Positions 1 to 8,695 of a stretch of 64,000 bases of DNA are shown here, one piece after another. The stretch is from Acinetobacter gerneri DSM 14967 = CIP 107464 = MTCC 9824 (lineage in GTDB: Bacteria > Pseudomonadota > Gammaproteobacteria > Pseudomonadales > Moraxellaceae). Location of the stretch: the NCBI RefSeq assembly GCF_000368565.1, contig NZ_KB849544.1, positions 281,064-345,063 of the forward strand, written 5' to 3'. The position numbers and the translations under genes were made by a program. The notes beneath the pieces are model-generated. The model ran no database searches and was not told where the DNA came from. It saw only the letters and a list, made by a program, of their open reading frames with translations. Position 1 is the first letter of the stretch; each line of letters begins with the position of its first letter.

Positions 1-766
1 CAGCCAATTTTGCAGGTTGATGATGCAAAGTATTTAATCCGTGATTATCACCGATCAAAACTTGTAATGGCGCAAGCACCAAGATCAACCAAAGCGCCAT
101 AGAAAATGATTTTTTAACCAAAGCATCACGGCGACCTTTGAGTAAGTGCCATGCAGCAGTTGAAGCCACCAATAACGCAGCAACCAAAAATGCTGCCGCT
201 GCCATATGCGCTAAACGATATGGAAATGACGGGTTGAAAACGATTTCAAACCAATTTTGCGGTACGATAATGCCATTTTCGATGCTAAAACCTTGAGGAG
301 TCTGCATCCAACTATTTGATGACAAAATCCAGAACATAGAAATACATGTTCCGACTGCAACCATCAAGGTTGCAAAGAAATGTGCACGGGGACCAACTCG
401 CCCCCAGCCGAACAGCATAATGCCCAAAAATCCGGCTTCCAAAAAGAACGCACTTAATACTTCATAAGCCAGCAGTGGCCCTGTCACACCACCTGCGATA
501 CGTGAAAACTCACTCCAGTTTGTCCCAAACTGATAGCTCATCACCACACCCGAAACCACGCCCATACCAAAGGCGACAGCAAATATTTTAATCCAGAACT
601 TAAATAAATCTTGATAAACAGGATCTTTGGTTTTTAACCAACGCCATTCGAGTACTGCAAGGAAGCTTGCCAAGCCAATCGAAATTGCTGGAAAAATAAT
701 GTGAAACGAAACAGTAAATGCAAATTGAATACGAGCCAATTCAAGTGCAGTAAGTCCTAATGTCAT
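1..766 (-). CDS. cydA: Cytochrome bd-type ubiquinol oxidase subunit I (5' part, cut by window edge)
   Basis: Translating from an ATG at 766 gives about 255 residues before the window ends, roughly the N-terminal half of the family. The start reads MTLGLTALELARIQFAF and is followed by SFHIIFPAISIG, where His22 fits the conserved N-terminal heme ligand (His19 in E. coli CydA). Hydrophobic segments then alternate with short loops, and GWGRVGPRAHFF fits the conserved core. The protein is the quinol-oxidising, heme-bearing inner-membrane subunit of a bd-type terminal oxidase. Whether it is the classical CydA or the cyanide-insensitive CioA form cannot be decided, because the Q-loop lies outside the window. 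Nothing convincing was seen in the 256 bases upstream. Confidence 0.9.
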   Translation of the reverse strand, partial: MTLGLTALELARIQFAFTVSFHIIFPAISIGLASFLAVLEWRWLKTKDPVYQDLFKFWIKIFAVAFGMGVVSGVVMSYQFGTNWSEFSRIAGGVTGPLLAYEVLSAFFLEAGFLGIMLFGWGRVGPRAHFFATLMVAVGTCISMFWILSSNSWMQTPQGFSIENGIIVPQNWFEIVFNPSFPYRLAHMAAAAFLVAALLVASTAAWHLLKGRRDALVKKSFSMALWLILVLAPLQVLIGDNHGLNTLHHQPAKLA

Positions 767-1022
767 ACCATCACCTTTATTTTTGAAAAATTCATGTGAT
801 TAAGCACATTTTTATTCATTAAATTCTGCTTATTCTTTAAGCAAGAATAATGTGAAATTGCACATAATGTATGTAGCTTTATTATTGCTGCTTGATAAGC
901 AAAACTTAATAAAGCCATAGGCTGTCTGTCTCTCAGCCATTCTGGAAAGAAAGATATCAACATAAGTTTTCTCTACATGAAAAATAAGAAATCGAATTGA
1001 CGAAACGTCAAAACCAATAAAA

Positions 1023-1445
1023 TCATGCAAAGAATGGTGGGGCTCGACCTTGGGGGATCAGAAATAGACGTTGAAGTGCAAAATAGACATGCTTAAAACT
1101 TTCAGCAAATGCCAATAAACGTACTTGTATCCGCACTAAAACTTCTTTGACACCAAGTTCAGGAGGCAAAATCAAATTGCCATAGACTGTACAGTATTGG
1201 CATTGATGATTTGCATCGTGGTGATCGTGATCTGAACTCATTTGATCATGATTGATAAAATGATATCCAAAACTTGATGTATTGTGATGATGAACATGTG
1301 TTTGTTCAGGGTGGAAAATAGAATGAGTCACTGTCTCACAGACCGGAGCAATTTGATATTGCTCTGGCAATAGCGGCTGTAAAAATACCGCAATCTGTAA
1401 AAACACTGTTGCTATAGCAAGCAACAACCCACTCTGTCTTAACAT
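1023..1445 (-). CDS. DUF2946 family histidine-rich protein
   Basis: 140 residues. A hydrophobic N-terminal segment (about residues 7-27) looks like a signal or anchor. The middle is very rich in His (HVHHHNTSS, DHDHHDANH) and is followed by a CQYC pair. The C-terminus has the arginine- and proline-rich QGRAPPFFA ending seen in DUF2946 proteins. Family members often sit near copper genes and TonB-dependent copper receptors, so metal binding at the membrane is a reasonable inference, but no copper gene is visible here. It is divergent from the marR gene, with about 230 bases between them. Family assignment is from pattern memory; function is unknown. Confidence 0.7.
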   Translation of the reverse strand: MLRQSGLLLAIATVFLQIAVFLQPLLPEQYQIAPVCETVTHSIFHPEQTHVHHHNTSSFGYHFINHDQMSSDHDHHDANHQCQYCTVYGNLILPPELGVKEVLVRIQVRLLAFAESFKHVYFALQRLFLIPQGRAPPFFA

Positions 1446-1651
1446 TCAATCTCAAACCTAGCAGTTTTTCGACCTAATAATCATAGCACCGTATTGTATA
1501 AATTCCGAGCGCCACGATCAACTTTCTAAGAACCACTATAGTTTATAAAAACATATTTTAAAAGGCTTTATTTAGAATAATTTCACAAAATATTCCGTGA
1601 AAAATAACGTAGTGATTGCAATGGCTATTGCTTAAGCGTATATTTATTTTA

Positions 1652-1672
1652 TTTAGTTAGCTTAGTTAACTA
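1652..1672 (+). promoter_or_regulatory. Candidate MarR operator upstream of marR-MFS
   Basis: TTTAGTT at 1652-1658 is followed by the perfect palindrome TAGTTAACTA at 1663-1672, ending four bases before the marR ATG. The same half-site (TAGTT/AACTA) forms a perfect inverted repeat at 4425-4443 upstream of a nitroreductase. The position over the presumed promoter or start region fits autorepression by the MarR protein. This is inference from symmetry and recurrence. Confidence 0.6.
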
Positions 1673-1676
1673 TATT

Positions 1677-2102
1677 ATGACATATCATTATACTTTCCGT
1701 TCTAAGATCCAAAAATGTTCACGTTTGATGAGCGATGAACTGAATAAAATTTTGGAGCCTTATCAACTCAATTACTCGCTTTGGCAAGTATTATTTGTGA
1801 TTCATTCTAAACAACGCTGCACGTCTATCGATATCGCAGAGTATTTAAATGTCTCTAAACCGTCTATTACCAAGCGTATCCAAGCACTACAGAAACTGGG
1901 TGCGCTAACGCTACTCGAAAGCCAAGATAAAAGACAAAAACTTTTGTGTTTATCCGAGCATGGCTTATCGCTACATGATCATTGTAAAGATCGTATCGCG
2001 ATGTTTGAGCAGCAAATCATGCAAATCCTGACTCCCTCACAGATCGAGGTCACTGAACAAACCATGGAATTGGTCATGCAACAACTTCAACTGATGAAAT
2101 AG
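1677..2102 (+). CDS. MarR family transcriptional regulator
   Basis: 141 residues, typical MarR length. A winged helix-turn-helix sits in the middle: QRCTSIDIAEYLNVSKPSITKR (residues about 46-67) reads as helix-turn-recognition helix, and LESQDKRQKLLCLSEHG as the wing with the family's D-x-R signature. Helices at both ends would form the dimer interface. It precedes an MFS transporter by 7 bases and so probably shares its transcript. A palindromic element overlapping the region just upstream of the start is the likely autoregulatory operator, and a related element lies in front of the first nitroreductase. The ligand is unknown, but an electrophile or aromatic compound would fit the efflux-plus-nitroreductase context. 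Confidence 0.9.
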   Translation: MTYHYTFRSKIQKCSRLMSDELNKILEPYQLNYSLWQVLFVIHSKQRCTSIDIAEYLNVSKPSITKRIQALQKLGALTLLESQDKRQKLLCLSEHGLSLHDHCKDRIAMFEQQIMQILTPSQIEVTEQTMELVMQQLQLMK

Positions 2103-2109
2103 GTTTAAT

Positions 2110-3330
2110 ATGAACACCCAAGCGCCATTGTGGACGCGAAATTTTGTACTTTGCAGTGCAATCAACTTCCAATTGGTTTTAACATTTTATCTCCTTGTTG
2201 TAGTTATCGTTGGCTATGCCGTCAATGAACTGCATTCAAGCACAGCTCAAGCAGGTTTAATTTCTGGTTTATTCATCGTCGGTACGCTGATTGGTCGATT
2301 ATTTGTCGCAAAATTATTGGCTCGTTTTGGACGTAAAAGTACACTGATCATTGCCCTGATTGGCTTTCTGATTTTTTCAGGTTTTTATTTTTTTGATCTT
2401 GGTACAGGCTTCTTACTCTTTATCCGTGCTATGCATGGTTTCATGATGGGTATGGCATCTACTGTACTCGGAACAATCATCGCACAAATCTTACCTACAT
2501 CACGGCGTGGTGAGGGAATCGGCTACTACAGCATGAGTAGTACACTGGGTACAGCGATTGGTCCTTTCCTCGGGATTTGGCTGATGTTCAATGTCGGCTA
2601 TGAAGCTATATTTGCCATCTCCAGTATTATTGCACTTAGTTGCCTATTGACTAGTCTAGTACTCCAAGTCCCTTCCTTGCCTGAAGAGAAACTGAATAGC
2701 AACACCGCGTCTCAAAGCTTGCAAAGCAATCGCCCAAGTTGGATTGCTCAATATATCGAACCTAAAGCTTTGCCTATTGCAATCGTGATCTTTATCGCAT
2801 CAGTTTGTTACTCTGGGGTACTCTCTTTTGTGCATTTTTATGCCAAGTCTTTAGATTTGGTTGGCGCTGCAACCTTTTTCTTTTTAATGTACTCCATCGC
2901 CATTTTAATCTCTCGTCCATTTACAGGTCGATTGTTTGATAAAAAAGGCGAAAATATCATTATGTATCCTGCATTTCTAATCTTGGCCACTTCACTCTTT
3001 TTACTCAGTCAAGTCCATCAAGCTTGGATGTTATTGCTTTGTGCTGCCTTACTCGGTTTTGGATTTGGTAATATCCAATCCGTCTGCCAAACCATATCAG
3101 TCAAAAGCACTTCAGTTGAAAGAATGGGACTCGCAACATCGACCTTCTTTATCTTTTTAGACGGCGGTTTAGGCTTCGGACCATTTTTAATCGGTAAATT
3201 ACTCGACTATATGAGCTATCAACAGCTTTATTTTTATAGTGGAATAGTCGCCCTTCTTTGTATCGCAATTTACTTTATCCTTCACGGTAAAAGTGCAAGT
3301 AGAAGCAAAGAAATGACTTTGCAACATTAA
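2110..3330 (+). CDS. MFS transporter (probable drug/metabolite efflux, 12 TM)
   Basis: 406 residues with about twelve hydrophobic segments. The GTLIGRLFVAKLLARFGRKS stretch near residue 60-80 is the MFS motif A between TM2 and TM3. RGEGIGYYSMSSTLGTAIGP fits the TM5 motif C region of drug:proton antiporters. A hydrophilic loop around residues 190-210 separates the two six-helix halves. It starts 7 bases after the marR stop codon, so the two genes are almost certainly cotranscribed, and the regulator probably controls export of a small toxic compound. The substrate cannot be read from sequence. A hairpin without a T-run follows the gene. Confidence 0.88.
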   Translation: MNTQAPLWTRNFVLCSAINFQLVLTFYLLVVVIVGYAVNELHSSTAQAGLISGLFIVGTLIGRLFVAKLLARFGRKSTLIIALIGFLIFSGFYFFDLGTGFLLFIRAMHGFMMGMASTVLGTIIAQILPTSRRGEGIGYYSMSSTLGTAIGPFLGIWLMFNVGYEAIFAISSIIALSCLLTSLVLQVPSLPEEKLNSNTASQSLQSNRPSWIAQYIEPKALPIAIVIFIASVCYSGVLSFVHFYAKSLDLVGAATFFFLMYSIAILISRPFTGRLFDKKGENIIMYPAFLILATSLFLLSQVHQAWMLLLCAALLGFGFGNIQSVCQTISVKSTSVERMGLATSTFFIFLDGGLGFGPFLIGKLLDYMSYQQLYFYSGIVALLCIAIYFILHGKSASRSKEMTLQH

Positions 3331-3348
3331 TACGTTTTATTAATACTT

Positions 3349-3380
3349 TTGCGTATGGACCAATCTTGATGCATACGCAA
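3349..3380 (+). other. Hairpin downstream of MFS gene
   Basis: Perfect 9-bp inverted repeat TTGCGTATG (3349-3357) and CATACGCAA (3372-3380) with a 14-base loop, 19 bases past the MFS stop. It lacks a strong T-run, so it may be a weak terminator or an mRNA 3'-end stabiliser. Confidence 0.5.
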
Positions 3381-3720
3381 TTGTCTATTTCGCAAAATAT
3401 TTAGGTTTCAATTAAAAGCATTTTTTAAAACTTCATTAAGAGAGTGATTTATCAGATTTATAATAAAAATAATCAAACAATGATGAATCATTATCAGTCT
3501 ATCTCTCCCCTCTGTTTTATCATTCTTCTAAGTTCTTAGGTAGACTACTGCTTAGGCTATTTATAACGTGGCATTTTTATCATTGGATTTTCATTTTACA
3601 ATCTTTCAACTTTCAACTTTCAACTTTCACCTATTTAAACAAACTATTTCAACTCAATATATCGCTATCGACAAAGAAATAGCTTTATTTTTTATTCAAA
3701 AAATAGATTTCGTTTAAATA
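3381..3720. other. AT-rich intergenic stretch with short tandem repeat
   Basis: No gene recognised. It contains three exact copies of the heptamer TTTCAAC at 3604-3624 followed by a partial fourth, and one copy of the word TGCTTAGGCTATTT (3549-3562) that recurs twice elsewhere in the window. No promoter could be assigned with confidence. Confidence 0.5.
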
Positions 3721-3750
3721 AAAAAACTTCCCCTAAAGGAAGTTTTTTTA
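3721..3750 (-). terminator. Rho-independent terminator (nitroreductase 1)
   Basis: AAAAAACTTCC and GGAAGTTTTTTT flank a short CCTAAA loop. The stem has A- and T-runs on both sides, so it can act in both directions. It lies 16 bases beyond the stop codon of the minus-strand nitroreductase. Confidence 0.85.
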
Positions 3751-3766
3751 TCTGTATAAGGCTTAA

Positions 3767-4369
3767 TTATTTAAATACTTTAAAACGCTCAGCATCATCC
3801 ATATAGGCTTTATCAGCAGCTGGTGCTTCAACTGAACCGAAAACAAGTTGTGCGCGTAGTTTCCAGTTTGCAGGAATATCCCACTCAGCATGAACTTGCT
3901 CATCAACGATAGGATTGTAATGTTGCAAAGAAGCGCCTAAGCCTTCTTCATGCAATGTCGCCCAAGTCGCAAGTTGTGCCATCGCTGTTGAATGCTCTGC
4001 CCAAATTGGGAAATTATCAGCATATGATGGGAACTTGTCTTGTAGACCTTTAATCACATTCATATCTTCAAAAAATAATACTGTGCCAAATCCAGCGATA
4101 AAGGTATCAATTTTGGCATTGGTTTTAGCCGCAGATGCCTCATCTTTTGCATAGGCTTTTAGAGCATCTTTAACAAAATTCCAAAATTTTTCATGTTCGC
4201 CATTAAACAAAATGACTGCACGAGATGATTGAGAATTGAAAGATGAAGGACTTTGCTTAATTGCAGTCTGAATCAAATCAGTCAAATGTTCAGGAGATGC
4301 ATTCACATTACGTGAAATATTATAAATTGTACGGCGATTATGAAGTAAATTTAAAAACTGATTAGACAT
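3767..4369 (-). CDS. Nitroreductase family protein, Hbn1/Frm2-like (copy 1)
   Basis: 200 residues. It opens with MSNQFLNLLHNRRTIYNI, where the NRRT stretch is the FMN-phosphate binding start typical of nitroreductases. QSPSSFNSQSSRAVIL matches the second FMN-contact motif (S-F-N-x-Q). GTVLFFEDM, NFPIWAEHSTAMAQ and GLGASLQHYNP follow the order seen in the short fungal-type Hbn1/Frm2 group. The expected activity is NAD(P)H-dependent reduction of nitro or quinone compounds in the cytoplasm. It is closely similar to the next gene in the same direction, so the pair is a tandem duplication. A perfect inverted repeat upstream (4425-4443) shares half-sites with the marR promoter region. Confidence 0.88.
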   Translation of the reverse strand: MSNQFLNLLHNRRTIYNISRNVNASPEHLTDLIQTAIKQSPSSFNSQSSRAVILFNGEHEKFWNFVKDALKAYAKDEASAAKTNAKIDTFIAGFGTVLFFEDMNVIKGLQDKFPSYADNFPIWAEHSTAMAQLATWATLHEEGLGASLQHYNPIVDEQVHAEWDIPANWKLRAQLVFGSVEAPAADKAYMDDAERFKVFK

Positions 4370-4424
4370 TCAAAAAAATCCTTTGATATTTCCCCGAGGA
4401 AATACTTAACACTTAAAAATATTG

Positions 4425-4457
4425 TTTAGTTTATCTAACTAAATAATTGACTAACTA
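4425..4457 (-). promoter_or_regulatory. Candidate MarR operator upstream of nitroreductase 1
   Basis: TTTAGTT (4425-4431), a 5-base spacer and AACTAAA (4437-4443) form a perfect inverted repeat. A further AACTA half-site follows at 4453-4457. It lies about 55 bases upstream of the minus-strand start codon at 4369. The half-sites match those at 1652-1672. Confidence 0.6.
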
Positions 4458-4579
4458 TTACGTGAAAATTAAACCAAATATTCACGTATTTTCCAACTAT
4501 TATTTTGTACTAAATGCGTTTCAAGCCCATGAAAATACTTAAAGTTTTTTAAAACACTCAAAAATAAAAATCAGGCTTA

Positions 4580-4607
4580 AAAAAAAGGATTCTGATCAGA
4601 ATCCTTC
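4580..4607 (-). terminator. Terminator of nitroreductase 2
   Basis: An 18-base perfect palindrome, GGATTCTGATCAGAATCC, is extended by AA/TT. On the minus strand it is followed by a run of T. It lies just beyond the stop at 4619. The symmetric centre leaves no loop unless the inner pairs open. Confidence 0.75.
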
Positions 4608-4618
4608 TTATAAAATAC

Positions 4619-5221
4619 TTATTTGAAAACTCTGAATCGTTGTTCACGATCCATAAATTCTTTTTCACCTGCAGGTGCTTCGATAGAACCAAAGACCAAC
4701 TGGGCACGGAGTTGCCAATTGCCAGGCACATTCCATTTCTGGTGAACTTTCTCATCGACTAATGGATTGTAATGTTGCAAAGATGCGCCTACTCCTTGCT
4801 CAGCTAAAGCAGTCCATACAGAGAACTGTGCAATACCTGTTGAATGTTCAGCCCATACAGGGAAATTGTCTGCATATAAAGGGAATTGGTCTTGTAGGCT
4901 TTTCACCACATCTTGATCTTCAAAAAATAAAACCGTACCCACACCTGCAGCAAAGCTATCTACTTTTGCATTGGTTTTTTGTTGGGCATCTTCTGTCGGT
5001 GCAAATGGTTTTAGAACATCTTTGACGATATCCCAAAAATGTTGATGTTCTTGACCAAATAAAATCACTGCACGTGAAGTTTGTGAGTTAAAAGCTGAAG
5101 GACTATTTGCAATCGCATCTTCGATCAAAGTCGTCAATTCATCAGGACTTTGTGAGAGATTTTTTCCAATGGCATAGATGGTTCGACGGTTTTTTATTAA
5201 GTTTAAAAATTGATTCGACAT
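4619..5221 (-). CDS. Nitroreductase family protein, Hbn1/Frm2-like (copy 2)
   Basis: 200 residues from the ATG at 5221. An in-frame upstream start at 5266 would add 15 residues absent from copy 1, and the alignment MSNQFLNL with copy 1 decides for 5221. The same landmarks appear: NRRTIYAIGK, SPSAFNSQTSRAVIL, GTVLFFEDQDV, NFPVWAEHSTGIAQ and GVGASLQHYNP. It is predicted to be a flavin-dependent reductase of nitro or quinone substrates. Copy 1 lies downstream, with about 250 bases and a terminator between them, so the two are separately transcribed. Its upstream region lacks the TTTAGTT/AACTAAA element and has a different perfect palindrome (5293-5308), suggesting that the paralogs diverged in regulation. 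Confidence 0.88.
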   Translation of the reverse strand: MSNQFLNLIKNRRTIYAIGKNLSQSPDELTTLIEDAIANSPSAFNSQTSRAVILFGQEHQHFWDIVKDVLKPFAPTEDAQQKTNAKVDSFAAGVGTVLFFEDQDVVKSLQDQFPLYADNFPVWAEHSTGIAQFSVWTALAEQGVGASLQHYNPLVDEKVHQKWNVPGNWQLRAQLVFGSIEAPAGEKEFMDREQRFRVFK

Positions 5222-5292
5222 TATAAAGTTCCTAAGTTTTGATTGTGGAATACTTTTAAAAGACAAATTAAAAATACAAAAAAAATTTTAAC

Positions 5293-5308
5293 AGCTTTGT
5301 ACAAAGCT
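5293..5308 (-). promoter_or_regulatory. Perfect 16-bp palindrome upstream of nitroreductase 2
   Basis: AGCTTTGTACAAAGCT is a perfect palindrome about 72 bases upstream of the start codon at 5221. It is a candidate binding site for a dimeric repressor. No cognate regulator is identifiable. Confidence 0.45.
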
Positions 5309-5490
5309 TAGGTTAAATGTCAAACAATTACCAAGTTTTATTACATAGAATAATATATAAACACAAAAACTATAAATTGTGATTTACTTGTCATTTTATT
5401 CGTTATTATTTAAATCCTTTAAATGGATATAAGCATAGCCACAATCCTGTCACTATGCTTTGTGCTTCGCGATTTTAAATCATTTTTATC

Positions 5491-5982
5491 TTAAAATTTT
5501 GCATTTAAAACTTTACTATTCACTACATCTTTCCAGTTGTCACGTAGCGTTGGCAAGTAAAATTTTTCACCCAATTCAATCAATTCAGCATCGATCAAAG
5601 CATGGATTTCATGCATAAATAAATAGTCTAATTCCGTATTTGAAAGTTGTTTTTGCTCTTTTTCAAATTGTTTGCGTTTAGCTTGGGCTTTTTTAGCCAA
5701 TTGGTCAGCAAAGTTTTTATCTTTATACTGGCTAATCGCAGTTAAACGTAGCTCGATCACACCCCAACCACTCAATAATTTTTTAAAGATTTCAAAATCT
5801 TGAGTTGTTGATTCCCATGTCATTTCTTCTAGATTTTCATTTTCAGGCAATACTGGAAGCAAAAGTTCCATCACACTTGGAAAGATTTTTTTAAGATTGA
5901 GGATAAATTTAACAGGATGGTCACCCGGATAGTCATTAAACTGAACTTTTTCTTGAACATCTGTTAAATATATTTCGAGCAT
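5491..5982 (-). CDS. Hypothetical protein
   Basis: 163 residues from ATG 5982, which is preceded by AAAGGA at good spacing; a longer in-frame start at 6090 has no such support. The protein is soluble-looking, with a Lys/Gln/Glu-rich helical stretch (KKAQAKRKQFEKEQKQLSN, about residues 98-116) and a C-terminal segment with EIHALIDAELIELGEKFY. I do not recognise a family. It stands alone between the nitroreductase pair and an immunity-like gene, on the same strand as both. Confidence 0.7.
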   Translation of the reverse strand: MLEIYLTDVQEKVQFNDYPGDHPVKFILNLKKIFPSVMELLLPVLPENENLEEMTWESTTQDFEIFKKLLSGWGVIELRLTAISQYKDKNFADQLAKKAQAKRKQFEKEQKQLSNTELDYLFMHEIHALIDAELIELGEKFYLPTLRDNWKDVVNSKVLNAKF

Positions 5983-6180
5983 TGAAAATTTCCTTTGATA
6001 AGCATCTGTTTTGATCATATTTATGCTTGATTCGTAAATATTGGACGAATCAAAATAAACACAAACAGAGGGAGAACGGCATTTTAGCAATTATGACAAC
6101 GAATGCAATGTCAATATCACGAATTGGTCTTGGCAAAAACATATCCTAAAATAAAGAGTAGAAACGAATTTCCTTTTACA

Positions 6181-7035
6181 TTACTTTCCCCTAGCAAGAG
6201 AATAATCTTTCCATTCACCTTCTAAGGCCGTGAAAATATCAAAATCTTCTAAGAAAGCCCACGGTTCAGGATATTGATCTAAAGGCGCGATTGCTAACCA
6301 CTCTTTCGGTATCCACGGCGTATCTATATCGAGCTGATAACCATTTCTCCAAGCCAATTTCGTATAAATTACCGCATGTGTTGCTATAAAATGTTCAGTA
6401 AAGGTAAATGCAAATTCATGATTACGAATCTTGGCAATTTTAGGACTCGTAAGTTCTGTTAATACATTTTCCATTTCGGTTTTATCTCCATTTGCCAATG
6501 CAAGATAAAAGCGATGATCTATTAAGTACTTACGATCCTTCTTCAAATCTGCATTTAAGATGAGATCACACCGTTCTCGTAAAAGCTCCCATTCATGATT
6601 AAGTGCCAAAATCAATTGATAACCATGGAAATCTGGTTTACGTGGATGATCTCTGTCTTTAATCGAGCCTTGTCGGTCATAAGATACTCGGTGCTGACGA
6701 TACCAAGAAATGATTTCTTCGTTATCAGATAACAAAGCATATAAATGTTTATAGGCTGGAAACCATTCTATAGCATCAAACTGAAACTCCATACGACTCA
6801 ATTTAGCTGCAATAAAACACCACTGTTTAAAAGCAATTAAATCACCATCCCGAAACCAAGATACCATTGCATTAGCTTCAGAATAATTCCCCAACATTCC
6901 AGTACAAAATGGCACATTACCTTTATCATTAGTAATGTAGTCAATCAAACTAACTGTATTTTCATTAAATTCTGCATGTTGAATGACATGGGCTAATGCT
7001 TTTTGAAAGGCTTCACAGTTGCTTAGATCAGACAT
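6181..7035 (-). CDS. Imm49-like immunity protein (orphan)
   Basis: 284 residues, mostly helical. The C-terminal part, YTKLAWRNGYQLDIDTPWIP followed by KEWLAI and LDQYPEPWAFL, resembles the hallmark C-terminal block of the Imm49 family of polymorphic-toxin and T6SS immunity proteins (K-LA-x2-G, then D-x-P-W/L-x-P-x-E-W). Such proteins neutralise a cognate toxin in the cytoplasm. No toxin, VgrG, PAAR or Rhs gene is seen on either side: the neighbours are an unknown gene and fumC. It is therefore an orphan or acquired immunity gene. Family assignment is from memory of the motif and is moderate only. Confidence 0.5.
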   Translation of the reverse strand: MSDLSNCEAFQKALAHVIQHAEFNENTVSLIDYITNDKGNVPFCTGMLGNYSEANAMVSWFRDGDLIAFKQWCFIAAKLSRMEFQFDAIEWFPAYKHLYALLSDNEEIISWYRQHRVSYDRQGSIKDRDHPRKPDFHGYQLILALNHEWELLRERCDLILNADLKKDRKYLIDHRFYLALANGDKTEMENVLTELTSPKIAKIRNHEFAFTFTEHFIATHAVIYTKLAWRNGYQLDIDTPWIPKEWLAIAPLDQYPEPWAFLEDFDIFTALEGEWKDYSLARGK

Positions 7036-7130
7036 TTTTCTTTCTCAATTATTTTTCGTTGTTGGATCAATTCGAACCCACATTAATTTTTCAGTGCTTT
7101 TGTCCACATATTTCCCCCAAAATGCACTTA

Positions 7131-7162
7131 AAAAAAATCTAGGGCATTTAAAACACCCTAGA
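7131..7162 (-). terminator. Terminator of fumC
   Basis: TCTAGGG (7138-7144) and CCCTAGA (7156-7162) form a stem with an 11-base loop. On the minus strand it is followed by a T-run (7131-7137 read in reverse). It lies 30 bases past the fumC stop. Confidence 0.8.
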
Positions 7163-7191
7163 AAGTCTATTTTTAGATCATGCAAAACTGA

Positions 7192-8592
7192 TTATTTGGT
7201 ATTTGGATACACCATTTTCTCAGGTTTGACCACTTCATCAAATTGTTCAGGTGTTACAAAGCCCAATTCAACGGCGACTTCTTTTAAGGTCTTACCTTGC
7301 TTATAAGCTGTTTTCGCAACTTTTGCAGCATTTTCATAACCAATCACAGGATTCAGCGCTGTCACGAGCATCAATGAGTTATGCAAGAAGTAATCAATTT
7401 TTTCACGATTTGGCTCAATACCCACAGCACAATGTTCGTCAAAACTATTACATGCATCACCCAATAACTGAATCGATTGGATCAAGTTAAATGCAATGAC
7501 AGGCATAAATACATTGAGTTCGAAGTTTCCTGATGCACCAGCGATATTAATCGTCGTATCATTTCCCATGACCTGTGCAACCACCATAGTCATGGCTTCA
7601 CACTGTGTCGGGTTAACTTTACCTGGCATGATACTTGAACCTGGCTCATTTTCAGGAATATGCAATTCACCCAAGCCACAACGTGGACCACTAGCAAGCC
7701 AGCGCACATCATTGGCTATTTTATTTAAGCTTGCAGCAAGTGTTTTTAATGCACCTGAAGCAAATACCGCAGCATCACGACCCGCTAAAGCTTCAAATTT
7801 ATTTGGGTTGGTAACAAAATCCAGTCCTGTCAATTTTGCCAATTCTGCAGCTGCTTTTTCTGCATAGTCAGGATGTGCATTTAGTCCTGTACCTACCGCT
7901 GTACCGCCAAGTGGTAATTGATATAACCAAACCAATGATTGCTCAAGACGTGCAACACCATTGTCCAGTTGCTGTACATAGCCACTAAATTCTTGACCTA
8001 GAGTCAACGGCGTAGCGTCTTGTAAATGGGTACGTCCAATTTTAACAATATCTTTAAATTCTTCTGATTTACGTTTAAATGTGGCACTTAGACGCTTAAC
8101 AGCAGGAATTAATAATTCATTGATTTGTAATGCTGCAGCAACATGAATCGCTGTAGGGAATGAATCATTTGTTGATTGTGCGCGGTTGACATGGTCATTT
8201 GGATGGACTGGTTTTTGCGAACCAAGTGGATTGCCAAGCTTTTGGTTCGCAATATTGGCAATCACTTCGTTACAGTTCATGTTACTTTGCGTGCCTGAAC
8301 CTGTTTGCCAAACCACCAGTGGAAATTGAGAGTCCCATTTTCCAGCAATAACTTCATCTGCTGCATCAACGATATATTTAGAAAGTTCTTCTGGAATCTG
8401 TTTTAGCTCAGCATTGGTGATCGCTGCAGCTTTTTTGACTAAGCCCATTGCACGAATCATTGGGCGAGGCATATGCTCATTGCCGATTTTAAAATTTTGA
8501 ACACTACGTTGAGTTTGTGCGCCCCACATGGTTTCACTTGGAACTTCAACATCACCCATGGTGTCATGTTCGATACGAGTTTGCATATTCAC
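7192..8592 (-). CDS. fumC: Class II fumarate hydratase
   Basis: 466 residues, the usual length. The family signature [15 protein letters not shown] is present near residue 320 and carries the catalytic serine loop. [32 protein letters not shown] and [17 protein letters not shown] mark the other active-site regions. It converts fumarate to malate in the TCA cycle without an iron-sulfur cluster. A good Fur-box match lies about 105 bases upstream (8696-8714), which fits the known switch to the iron-independent fumarase under iron limitation. The gene is followed by its own terminator. galE lies upstream on the same strand, but about 150 bases separate them. Confidence 0.97.
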   Translation of the reverse strand: MNMQTRIEHDTMGDVEVPSETMWGAQTQRSVQNFKIGNEHMPRPMIRAMGLVKKAAAITNAELKQIPEELSKYIVDAADEVIAGKWDSQFPLVVWQTGSGTQSNMNCNEVIANIANQKLGNPLGSQKPVHPNDHVNRAQSTNDSFPTAIHVAAALQINELLIPAVKRLSATFKRKSEEFKDIVKIGRTHLQDATPLTLGQEFSGYVQQLDNGVARLEQSLVWLYQLPLGGTAVGTGLNAHPDYAEKAAAELAKLTGLDFVTNPNKFEALAGRDAAVFASGALKTLAASLNKIANDVRWLASGPRCGLGELHIPENEPGSSIMPGKVNPTQCEAMTMVVAQVMGNDTTINIAGASGNFELNVFMPVIAFNLIQSIQLLGDACNSFDEHCAVGIEPNREKIDYFLHNSLMLVTALNPVIGYENAAKVAKTAYKQGKTLKEVAVELGFVTPEQFDEVVKPEKMVYPNTK

Positions 8593-8695
8593 CTCTTATT
8601 TTCATCAAGTTTTCAACTACATGTTTCAGGATATTGAGCAATCGCGCACTGAATACATTTCATTAAGCCCATTTTATACCGAGCTTGATCTTTAT

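Noticed and set aside
763-1030. Two overlapping 66-codon minus-strand frames upstream of the oxidase gene
   Set aside because: No ribosome site, no family pattern, atypical composition; probably promoter DNA.
3484-3500. Second Fur box (GATGAATCATTATC)
   Set aside because: Only the right half matches the consensus and no iron gene is adjacent.
3604-3630. TTTCAAC tandem heptamers as a phase-variation tract
   Set aside because: Only about three and a half copies, not inside a gene or a recognisable promoter.
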